A stretch of 64,000 bases of DNA from Paracoccus limosus (GTDB lineage: Bacteria; Pseudomonadota; Alphaproteobacteria; Rhodobacterales; Rhodobacteraceae). Below the pieces are notes generated by a model. The model was not told the origin of the DNA. It saw only the letters and a list, made by a program, of their open reading frames with translations, and did not search any database. Location: the NCBI RefSeq assembly GCF_009711185.1, contig NZ_WMIF01000001.1, positions 186,001 to 250,000 of the forward strand, written 5' to 3'. Positions 1 through 7,241 of the stretch are shown here, one piece after another. Made by a program: the position numbers and the translations under genes. Positions within the stretch are counted from its first letter, which is position 1, and each line of letters opens with the position of its first letter.

Positions 1-609
1 GCCGTGGTGCCCGAGCCGCTGGAGATCGCCGAGCCGCTGGTGAAATACGAATTCATCCGCATGCCGGATTCCACCGGCTTTGGCGATTACACCGAGACCG
101 GGCAGGTGATCCCGGTTCTCTTGGACGGCAAGCCCGGCACCTATGTCCATTCCATGTATCTGGACGACGATGCCCCCATCGCCGGTGGCCGCGAGATCTG
201 GGGCTTTCCGAAAAAGCTCGCCACGCCGAAACTGTCGCATGAGGGCGAGGTGATCCTGGGCACGCTGCACTATGGTTCGGTGCTTTGTGTGACGGCGACC
301 ATGGGCTTCAAGCATCGCGCGGTGCCGCTGGGCCCGCTGACCGAGGCGTTGGCCGAGCCGAACTACCTGCTGAAGGTCATCCCGCATGTCGATGGCACGC
401 CGCGCATCTGCGAACTGGTCCGCTATCACCTGACCGACATCAACGTGAAGGGTGCCTGGACCGGGCCGGCCGATCTGCAGCTCTTTCGCCATGTCATTGC
501 CGATGTGGCGCGCCTGCCGGTGCTGGAGGTGGTCTCGGCGCTGCATTTCATCGCCGATCTGACGCTCGACATGGGCGAGGTCGCCCACGACTATCTGAAA
601 AGGGACTGA
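1..609 (+). CDS. adc: acetoacetate decarboxylase family protein (5' end outside window)
   Basis: Decarboxylates acetoacetate to acetone and CO2 in the cytoplasm, by family knowledge. The frame is open from base 1, so the true start is probably upstream: about 200 residues are present, against roughly 245 for the family. The motif [11 protein letters not shown] contains the paired lysines of the family; the first is the Schiff-base lysine of clostridial Adc. The GTG codons at 4 and 7 could be starts but would leave out the usual N-terminal strand. The next gene begins 4 bases after the stop, so the two are surely cotranscribed. In alphaproteobacteria such a pair often sits beside 3-hydroxybutyrate dehydrogenase, which would be off the left edge; a role in ketone-body or PHB turnover is inference. 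Confidence 0.85.
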   Translation, partial: AVVPEPLEIAEPLVKYEFIRMPDSTGFGDYTETGQVIPVLLDGKPGTYVHSMYLDDDAPIAGGREIWGFPKKLATPKLSHEGEVILGTLHYGSVLCVTATMGFKHRAVPLGPLTEALAEPNYLLKVIPHVDGTPRICELVRYHLTDINVKGAWTGPADLQLFRHVIADVARLPVLEVVSALHFIADLTLDMGEVAHDYLKRD

Positions 610-613
610 GCCC

Positions 614-1849
614 ATGGACGCGACAGCAACGCCTGCCACCCAACGCAAGCCGGCGCGCAGGACCGTGGCCGCGCCGCTGGTGCCCGACGAGCAGCGCTCT
701 GATGCCATCGGCGAGCCGCCCGAGATCCGTGACCTTCTGGCCGATTACGCCTCGGTTGCTCTGGTGCTGCAGGGCGGGGGGGCGCTGGGTGCCTATCAGG
801 CCGGCGTGTTTCAGGCGCTGGACGAGGCCGGGATCGACCCGGTCTGGCTGTCGGGCGTGTCGATCGGCGCGATCAATGCCGCCATCATTGCCGGCAACCA
901 TCGCGGCGACCGGCTGGACCGGCTGCGCGATTTCTGGGAAACGGTGTCGAAACGCAAGGTCTGGCACTGGAACCCCGAGGGCGACTGGATGCGCCGGCTG
1001 CGCAACCACACCAGCTCGTCGATGACGATGATGCACGGCCTGTCCGGCTTCTTTCAGCCGCGCCCGGTCAACCCTTGGCTGCGCCTGCCCGGCGCCAGCG
1101 GCGCCACCAGTTTTTACGATACCTCGATGTTGGAAGGGACGCTGAACCGGCTGGTGAACTGGGACGTGCTGAACGATCCCCAGCGGCGGTTGTCGGTGGG
1201 GGCGGTGAACGTGCGCACCGGCAACTTCCGCTATTTCGACAGCCAGATTGAACGGATCGGGCCGCAGCATATCATGGCCTCGGGGGCGCTGCCGCCGGCC
1301 TTCCCGGCCGTCCATATCGAGAACGAGTATTACTGGGACGGCGGCATCGTGTCGAACACGCCGCTGCAATACCTGCTGGAACAGGAAGAAATGCACGACA
1401 CGCTGGTGTTTCAGGTCGACCTGTTCAGCGCGCGCGGCATCCTGCCCCGCGACATGGGCGACGTGATGGCCCGGCACAAGGACATCATGTATTCCAGCCG
1501 GACCCGCAACAACACCGACACCTTCCGCCGGCTGCACAACCTGCGGCTCTGGCTGCACAAGGCGCTGCAAAAGGTGCCGGCCGAGCGGCTGACCGATGAG
1601 GACCGCGCCTTCCTGACCTCGATGGAGGAGGACGTGCCGCAGATCAACATCGTCCACCTGATCTATCAGCAAAAGATCTATGAAAGCGATGCCAAGGACT
1701 ATGAGTTCTCGGGCACCTCGATGCGCGAGCATTGGGAAAGTGGCTATCAGGACACGCGCAAGACGCTGCGGCACCGCAAATGGCTGGTCAAGCCGCCGGA
1801 ATCGATCGGCATGACCGTCCACGACGTGCATCGCGACGATCCGACCTGA
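614..1849 (+). CDS. patatin-like phospholipase, DUF3734 type
   Basis: Serine acyl hydrolase of the patatin family with 411 residues. The oxyanion-hole loop is LQGGGALGAYQ (about residues 55-65), the nucleophile elbow is GVSIG with Ser83, and the catalytic Asp242 lies in YYWDGG. The C-terminal third matches the DUF3734 extension found in proteobacterial patatins. There is no signal peptide or membrane segment, so it is probably cytoplasmic and acts on a lipid or polyester surface. It follows the acetoacetate decarboxylase by 4 bases. A role linked to polyhydroxybutyrate granules or membrane lipids is inferred from that neighbour. The substrate cannot be read from the sequence. Confidence 0.85.
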   Translation: MDATATPATQRKPARRTVAAPLVPDEQRSDAIGEPPEIRDLLADYASVALVLQGGGALGAYQAGVFQALDEAGIDPVWLSGVSIGAINAAIIAGNHRGDRLDRLRDFWETVSKRKVWHWNPEGDWMRRLRNHTSSSMTMMHGLSGFFQPRPVNPWLRLPGASGATSFYDTSMLEGTLNRLVNWDVLNDPQRRLSVGAVNVRTGNFRYFDSQIERIGPQHIMASGALPPAFPAVHIENEYYWDGGIVSNTPLQYLLEQEEMHDTLVFQVDLFSARGILPRDMGDVMARHKDIMYSSRTRNNTDTFRRLHNLRLWLHKALQKVPAERLTDEDRAFLTSMEEDVPQINIVHLIYQQKIYESDAKDYEFSGTSMREHWESGYQDTRKTLRHRKWLVKPPESIGMTVHDVHRDDPT

Positions 1850-2221
1850 CCCGGGCCGGCGGGCGCTGCGGCCCCGCCTGTCCACCTGACCTTTGTCCGG
1901 GCAAGCGCCGTTTGACGGCCTTGCCCAGTCTGCTTTTGGCCGGGCGGCACCGCTGCATGAGGGGCGGGACGCGCGCGAATCATGCGCCTGATCGGCCCTG
2001 CTGCGCGCCGGTTTCGGCGCCCATCCCGGCGCGGGCGCCGGGCATCTGCGACCGCCGCAGCCAGCAATTGCAGAGATAAACCTTAGGTAGAAAATTTTAT
2101 GGGCCTTTCGCAGACTAATTGATCCAGTCGCGATTTGGTGATAGCTTTTCTTGAAATAGACGTGTTTTTGTTTCGCACCAGAAATGGTCGGTTTTTCCTG
2201 GTTTTTTCCGAGGATGCCGCT
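1850..2221 (+). other. intergenic region with an AT-rich promoter stretch
   Basis: No gene seen. The first 230 bases are GC-rich with short inverted repeats, for example CCGGCGC and GCGCCGG around 2027-2042. From about 2080 to 2220 the sequence becomes clearly AT-rich, unlike its surroundings, and holds the likely promoter of the downstream seven-gene operon. Confidence 0.6.
2119..2147 (+). promoter_or_regulatory. predicted sigma70-type promoter of the OYE/cytochrome operon
   Basis: A TTGATC hexamer at 2119-2124 and a TAGCTT hexamer at 2142-2147 are separated by exactly 17 bases inside an AT-rich tract about 75 bases upstream of the first gene. Only partial matches to consensus. Confidence 0.4.
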
Positions 2222-3649
2222 ATGAATCCGGACCGTGCCTTTCCGCATGAAGAGAATGCCAATGTCATTTTCCGACCGCTGACTTTCAGAAATCTGGAAA
2301 TTAAAAACCGCCTGCTGCGCTCGAACATTTCCGGTACTTTTGATGACTATAATGGGCACGGCGGTCATGCGCGGCTGAATTGGGAAGAAAAGTTTGCCCG
2401 CGGTGGGGTGGGGGCGATCCTGACCTCGTTCACGCCGGTCACGGTGCGCGGGCGCATCCTGACGCGCTATGCGATGATCGACCATGACGACAAGATCCCG
2501 TTCTGGCGCGCGGTCGGGCAGCGGGTGCATGGCCATGATTGCAAGCTGATCATGCAGCTGTCCCATTCCGGCCGGCAGCAGGATCTGGGCGGGGTCGAGA
2601 ACCTGCATCTGCGGGCGCAAAGCTCGACCGACAAGCGGGATTATTTCCACGGCATCCTGTGCCGGGCCATGTCGCGCCCCGAGATCGCCGAGATCGTGCG
2701 CCTGTTCGCCCAAGGCGCGCGCCGCGCGCGCGAGGCGGGGCTGGACGGGGTCGAGCTGCATGGCGCGAATGGCTATCTGATCACGCAGTTCCTGTCCTCG
2801 GGCATCAACGACCGCAAGGACGAATATGGCGGCAACTGGGAGGCGCGGGCCCGCTTCGTGCTCGAGATCGTGCGCGCCATCCGCGCCGAGGTCGGGCAGG
2901 ATTTCCACCTGCAGATGAAGATCAACGGCGAAGATCACAACGCCTGGCTCTACCCCTGGCAAAAGCCGGGCAATACGCTGGACGAAACGCTGCGCATCTG
3001 CCGATTGCTGATGGATGACGGCAAGGGCGTCGATGCCTTTCACGTCTCGTCCGGCTCGACCTTTCCGCATCCGCGCAACCCGCCGGGCGATCTGCCGATG
3101 CGCGATCTGGCGCGCTGGTATGACGGCATGATCAGTCAGGGCACGCGGGCGGGCTTCAACCACGCGATCTTTTCCAACAGGGTGACGGCGCAGGCATTCC
3201 GGGCCTTCTGGCGCTGGCGGCGCGGCCGGGTGATCGAGGGCATCAACCTGCCTTACGCCCGTGCCATCCGCGCGGCTGTGCATGCGGTCGATCCCAGCGT
3301 CGCGGTGATCTGCACCGGCGGCTTCCAGCATGCCGATGTCATTGCCGGCGCCATCCGCGAAGGGGATTGCGACGCGGTTTCCATCGCGCGGCCGCTGATC
3401 GCCAACAATGATCTGCCACAGATCCTGCGTCAGGCCAATGGCCCCGAACGGCGGCGCGAATGCACCTATTGCAACAAATGCCTGATCAACGATCTGGAAA
3501 ACCCGCTGGGCTGCTATGAGGTCAGCCGCTTTCCCGGCGACAGCTTCGAGGACAGGTATCAGGCGATGATCGCCGATGTCATGTCGGTCTTTGACCCGCC
3601 GGCCTTTCCGCCCACCCCAACCCCGCCACGGCAGGAGGCGCAGCCATGA
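2222..3649 (+). CDS. NADH:flavin oxidoreductase (Old Yellow Enzyme family) with C-terminal cysteine cluster
   Basis: FMN-dependent TIM-barrel reductase of 475 residues, expected to reduce enoate or enone double bonds with NAD(P)H in the cytoplasm. The start at 2222 is chosen because GAGGA lies 7 bases upstream; an earlier in-frame ATG at 2135 lacks a ribosome site. The barrel opens with FRPLTFRNLEIKNRLLRS and includes DGVELHGANGYL. After the barrel come Cys414, Cys417, Cys420 and Cys431 (CTYCNKC, then GCYE), resembling the 4Fe-4S ligands of 2,4-dienoyl-CoA reductase and trimethylamine dehydrogenase. The FAD/NAD domain that normally follows in those enzymes is absent. First gene of the operon; its stop overlaps the next start (ATGA). 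Substrate unknown. Confidence 0.85.
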   Translation: MNPDRAFPHEENANVIFRPLTFRNLEIKNRLLRSNISGTFDDYNGHGGHARLNWEEKFARGGVGAILTSFTPVTVRGRILTRYAMIDHDDKIPFWRAVGQRVHGHDCKLIMQLSHSGRQQDLGGVENLHLRAQSSTDKRDYFHGILCRAMSRPEIAEIVRLFAQGARRAREAGLDGVELHGANGYLITQFLSSGINDRKDEYGGNWEARARFVLEIVRAIRAEVGQDFHLQMKINGEDHNAWLYPWQKPGNTLDETLRICRLLMDDGKGVDAFHVSSGSTFPHPRNPPGDLPMRDLARWYDGMISQGTRAGFNHAIFSNRVTAQAFRAFWRWRRGRVIEGINLPYARAIRAAVHAVDPSVAVICTGGFQHADVIAGAIREGDCDAVSIARPLIANNDLPQILRQANGPERRRECTYCNKCLINDLENPLGCYEVSRFPGDSFEDRYQAMIADVMSVFDPPAFPPTPTPPRQEAQP

Positions 3650-5352
3650 GACGCGATGACGAGCCGCTGACCCCGGTCGAGCGGGCGGTGCGCAACCGGC
3701 GCCGGCTGGTCTGGTTGGTCGTTCTGGCGCTGCTGGGCGGGCTGGTCTGGTGGCTGGTGGGGGTGAACCAATATGTCGTCGCCCAAAAGACCGAACAGGA
3801 CCACTTCCTGCATGGCTCGATCGGGGCCGAGACCGAAAACGGACTGCCCTATTGGGTCTTCAAGGCGCTGCCCGAAATCTACAGCCAGAAGCTGGGCGGC
3901 GAGGGGTGGGAGCATTTCGGCCTGATCACCCTGCCGGGCGACGACCTGCCGCTGGGCTTTTCGCGCCGCGTCGTCACCGGGGTCGAGCGGGTCTGGTTCA
4001 ACTGCTCGCTCTGCCATGTCGGCAGCTACCGGATGGCCGACGGCCAGCAGCATCTGATCGCCGGGGCGCCCTCGAACAACCTGCGCCTGCAAGAGCTGAT
4101 CTCGTTCCTTGTCGAGGCTGGTCGTGATCCCGGGTTCACGGCCGACAGCCTGATGACCGGGATCTCGAAAGCCGGCGGCCAATTGTCATGGCCCGAGCGG
4201 CTGATCTATCGCCATCTCGTCTTTCCTGCCGTCAAGACGAAGTTGCAATGGGTCGGCGACCGCCTTGCCTTTATCGACCGGCAAGAGCCTTGGGGCCCGG
4301 GCCGCGTGGACACGTTCAACCCCTACAAGGCGATCGAGTTCAATTTTCCCATGGATGAGGCGCATGTCGGGGCCGATGTGCTGAACGGCGCCTCGGACTA
4401 TCCCGCGATCTGGCAGCAAAGCCCGCGCGAGGGGATGAACCTGCATTGGGACGGCAACAACGATTCCGTGGCCGAGCGCAATCTTTCTGCTGCGCTGGGC
4501 GCCGGGGTGACACCCGTAACGGTGGACCGCGCGGCCATCGGCCGGATCGAGGAATGGATGTGGCACCTGCCCGCGCCCCGCTATCCCGGCCCGGTGGATG
4601 AGGTAAAGGCCGCGCGGGGCGAGATGCTTTACACCCGTTACTGCGCCGCCTGCCATGGCCGCATGGCGGCCTCGCCGCCTCTGGAGCCGCAGCGCGGGCC
4701 CGGCAGCGGTGCGGCCCGCCTTTACGCCGCAGCCCATGTCGCCAGCAATATCGCAACCCCGCCAACGCGCGATTGCGCCGCGCCCCAGCCTGCGGGCCCG
4801 GTGGTGCCTGCGGCCGGGCTGGGCGGCTATCAGCAGCCCGGCACCTATGGCGAGGGTATCTTTGCCTATGCACCGGCGCGGGCCTATGATTACGACCGTG
4901 GCCGCTATCCCTGTCTGGGGCAGGTGGTGGCGCTGGACCGGATCGGCACCGATCCGGGGCGCTGGCGGTCCTATACCCGCGAATTCGCCGCCGCGCAGAA
5001 CCTGCTTTATGCGGGCTACCCCTGGCGCTTTCACCGCTTTCACAAGACCGAGGGCTATGCCGGCCATCCCCTCGACGGGATCTGGGCCCGCGCGCCCTAT
5101 CTGCACAATGGCTCGGTTCCGACGCTGCGCGACCTGCTGGAGCCCGCCGCTGCCCGCCCGGTGCAATGGTATCGCGGCTCGGACGAGCTTGACACCGCGC
5201 GCGTCGGCTATCGGGCGGATTCGGCGGCGCCGGGCCGGCTGTTCCTGTTCGACACCACCCGGCCCGGCAATGCCAACAGCGGCCATGACTACGGCACGCA
5301 GCTGACCGCCGATCAGAAAGACGACATCGTCGAATATATGAAAAAGCTATGA
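3646..5352 (+). CDS. membrane-anchored di-haem cytochrome c (peroxidase/RoxA-like superfamily), first of three
   Basis: 568 residues with an N-terminal hydrophobic segment at about 21-45, after a basic cytoplasmic tail, so the body should be periplasmic. Two haem-binding CXXCH sites are present: CSLCH (120-124) and CAACH (333-337). The C-terminal half has the motif YLHNGSVPTL near residue 485, which is shared with the second cytochrome and typical of di-haem peroxidase-like proteins that include rubber oxygenase RoxA and the fatty-acid dioxygenase/diol synthase pair of Pseudomonas aeruginosa. Whether this one is a peroxidase, an oxygenase or an electron carrier cannot be read. It overlaps the gene before and the gene after by ATGA. 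Confidence 0.82.
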   Translation: MRRDDEPLTPVERAVRNRRRLVWLVVLALLGGLVWWLVGVNQYVVAQKTEQDHFLHGSIGAETENGLPYWVFKALPEIYSQKLGGEGWEHFGLITLPGDDLPLGFSRRVVTGVERVWFNCSLCHVGSYRMADGQQHLIAGAPSNNLRLQELISFLVEAGRDPGFTADSLMTGISKAGGQLSWPERLIYRHLVFPAVKTKLQWVGDRLAFIDRQEPWGPGRVDTFNPYKAIEFNFPMDEAHVGADVLNGASDYPAIWQQSPREGMNLHWDGNNDSVAERNLSAALGAGVTPVTVDRAAIGRIEEWMWHLPAPRYPGPVDEVKAARGEMLYTRYCAACHGRMAASPPLEPQRGPGSGAARLYAAAHVASNIATPPTRDCAAPQPAGPVVPAAGLGGYQQPGTYGEGIFAYAPARAYDYDRGRYPCLGQVVALDRIGTDPGRWRSYTREFAAAQNLLYAGYPWRFHRFHKTEGYAGHPLDGIWARAPYLHNGSVPTLRDLLEPAAARPVQWYRGSDELDTARVGYRADSAAPGRLFLFDTTRPGNANSGHDYGTQLTADQKDDIVEYMKKL

Positions 5353-5777
5353 AACGCATGGATTCCCTCAGCCGCTGGAAAAGCCGCCATTCCCTGATCG
5401 TCTGGCTGGGAATCGTGCTGAACATGGGCTTTGTGCTGCCGCTGGTCTTTGCCCCGGCGTGGTTTCTGTCGCTGTTCGGCCTGACCGCCGAGCCGCTGCT
5501 GTGGCCGCGCTTTTCGGGGGTGCTGCTGGGGATCCTGTCGATCTTTTACATCCCCGCGACCTTTGACATCGACCGCTACCGCATCTTTGCCTGGCTGTCG
5601 GTGCTGCCGTCGCGCAGCTTTGGCGTGCTGTTCTTTTCGGTCATGGTGTTTCTGGCCCAGCAGCCCGCCGCCTTTCTTCTGGGGGTGGCGCTGGATGGCG
5701 GCATCGGCATCGCCTCGCTGTGCTGCCTGATCCGCATCGTGTCGCTGGAACAACAGATCGCCGAGGGAGATTCGTGA
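5349..5777 (+). CDS. small integral membrane protein of the cytochrome operon
   Basis: 142 residues with about four hydrophobic segments: roughly 15-38, 45-66, 76-97 and 105-128. It starts on the ATGA overlap with the preceding cytochrome gene, and its TGA overlaps the next ATG (TGATG). I do not recognise a named family with certainty. Its position between two related di-haem cytochromes suggests a membrane partner, perhaps anchoring them or relaying electrons to the quinone pool; this is inference. No haem-binding or metal motif is evident. Confidence 0.7.
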   Translation: MKRMDSLSRWKSRHSLIVWLGIVLNMGFVLPLVFAPAWFLSLFGLTAEPLLWPRFSGVLLGILSIFYIPATFDIDRYRIFAWLSVLPSRSFGVLFFSVMVFLAQQPAAFLLGVALDGGIGIASLCCLIRIVSLEQQIAEGDS

Positions 5778-7234
5778 TGCGTTGGGCGCGGATCCTGCAG
5801 GTCATTCTGGTGCTTGTGGTCGTGGGCGGGCTTGGCGGCTGGTTGCTGCTGTTCCGGCCGGTCAGCCAGCCGGGTAGCAACGACATGGCGGCGGTGTTCA
5901 ACCACGGCTCGATCGGGAACGAGGAAACGCAGGGCATCCCCTATTGGATCTGGCGCGTGCTGCCGCAGGTGTTTCCCGACCTTCTGCCCAATGGCGGCGA
6001 CGGCTATGCGGCCTTTGGCCTGCAATGGCAGCGCGGCGACGAATTGCCGATCGGTTTTTCGCGGATGACGCTGGGCGTGGTGCCGCGCGTGGCGCCGAAC
6101 TGCGCCTTTTGCCATCAGGGCAGCTATCGGCTGTCGCCGCAGATGCCGGCGCAGCTGGTCAGCGCCGGTGCCGGCACGCGGGTCGATGTGCAGGCCTATC
6201 TGCGCTTTCTGATCGCCGCCGGGCAAGACCCGCGCTTTACCCCCGACCGGCTGATGGACGAGATCGAGGGCGTCGTCGCCCTGCCGCTGTGGCAGCGCGG
6301 GCTTTATCGCTATGTGCTGATCCCGGCGACGCGGCAGGCCCTGCGCCAGCAGGCCCTGCGCTTTGCCTGGACCGAGACGCGGCCGGATTGGGGGCCGGGG
6401 CGCATCGACCCGTTCAACCCGGTCAAATTCTCCAATCTGGGCCTGCCCGACGACGACACCATCGGCAATTCCGACATGATGCCGCTTTGGGCGCTGGGGC
6501 CGGTTGCGACGACGGATTCGGTGATCCGCTCGATGCATTGGGACGGGCTGATGACCGACCTGCACGAGACCGTGGTGGCGGGCGCGATCGGCGATGGCAT
6601 GACGCAGCTCAGCTATCCGCGCAGCCGCAAGAACCTAGCCCGGATGGAGGATTTCATCCGCGTGCAGGTGCCACCCGCCTCGCCCTTTCGCAGCGACCTG
6701 CCGCCGGGCGACCCCTACCGGGTCGAGGCCGAGGCGGTGCAGGCGGGTCACGCGCTTTATCGCCGGCTCTGCGCCGATTGCCATGACCCCGCCGGCGCGC
6801 GGTTCCGCCAGCCGATCCCGGTGATCGAACTTGGAACCGACCGGCACCGTCTGGACATGTGGAGCGTCGAGGCCCGCGACCGCTATGCCGCCTATGAGCC
6901 CGATTACAATTGGGGCTTTCGGTCCTTTCGCAAGACTCAGGGCTATGTCGCGGTCAACCTGACCGGGCTGTGGCTGCGCGGGCCCTATCTGCACAATGGT
7001 TCGGTCCCCAGCCTGCGCGCGCTTTTGCTGCCGCCGCAGCAGCGCCCGGTGACCTTTACCCGGGGCAATGACCTGATCGACCCGGCCAATGGCGGCTTTC
7101 GCGCCGATCCGGGCGGCCCGGGCTGGCTTTATGACACGCGGCAACCGGGGAACGGCAATGGCGGCCATCTCTGGGGCACCGAGCTGTCCCCCGGTGATCG
7201 CGAATCCCTGCTGTCCTATCTGAAGACATTGTGA
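5777..7234 (+). CDS. membrane-anchored di-haem cytochrome c (peroxidase/RoxA-like superfamily), second of three
   Basis: 485 residues. The start at 5777 is the ATG in the TGATG overlap, with GAGGGAGA just upstream; an earlier in-frame codon at 5720 lies inside the previous gene. A hydrophobic N-terminus (about 5-25) should anchor it with the body in the periplasm. Haem sites are CAFCH (109-113) and CADCH (332-336). HGSIG, a GIPYW motif and YLHNGSVPSL (near 404) are closely matched in the first cytochrome, so the two look like paralogues from a local duplication. Function unknown; redox partner of, or a second catalytic step beside, its paralogue. Confidence 0.82.
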   Translation: MRWARILQVILVLVVVGGLGGWLLLFRPVSQPGSNDMAAVFNHGSIGNEETQGIPYWIWRVLPQVFPDLLPNGGDGYAAFGLQWQRGDELPIGFSRMTLGVVPRVAPNCAFCHQGSYRLSPQMPAQLVSAGAGTRVDVQAYLRFLIAAGQDPRFTPDRLMDEIEGVVALPLWQRGLYRYVLIPATRQALRQQALRFAWTETRPDWGPGRIDPFNPVKFSNLGLPDDDTIGNSDMMPLWALGPVATTDSVIRSMHWDGLMTDLHETVVAGAIGDGMTQLSYPRSRKNLARMEDFIRVQVPPASPFRSDLPPGDPYRVEAEAVQAGHALYRRLCADCHDPAGARFRQPIPVIELGTDRHRLDMWSVEARDRYAAYEPDYNWGFRSFRKTQGYVAVNLTGLWLRGPYLHNGSVPSLRALLLPPQQRPVTFTRGNDLIDPANGGFRADPGGPGWLYDTRQPGNGNGGHLWGTELSPGDRESLLSYLKTL

Positions 7235-7241
7235 GGTTGCC

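Noticed and set aside
548..3331. Very long open frame on the minus strand (and similar frames at 7056-9938, 9910-12174, 12877-14859, 52584-54059, 55280-57469, 61503-63845)
   Set aside because: They are antisense to clear genes in GC-rich DNA, rich in Arg, Pro, Gly and His, with no family motifs or ribosome sites.
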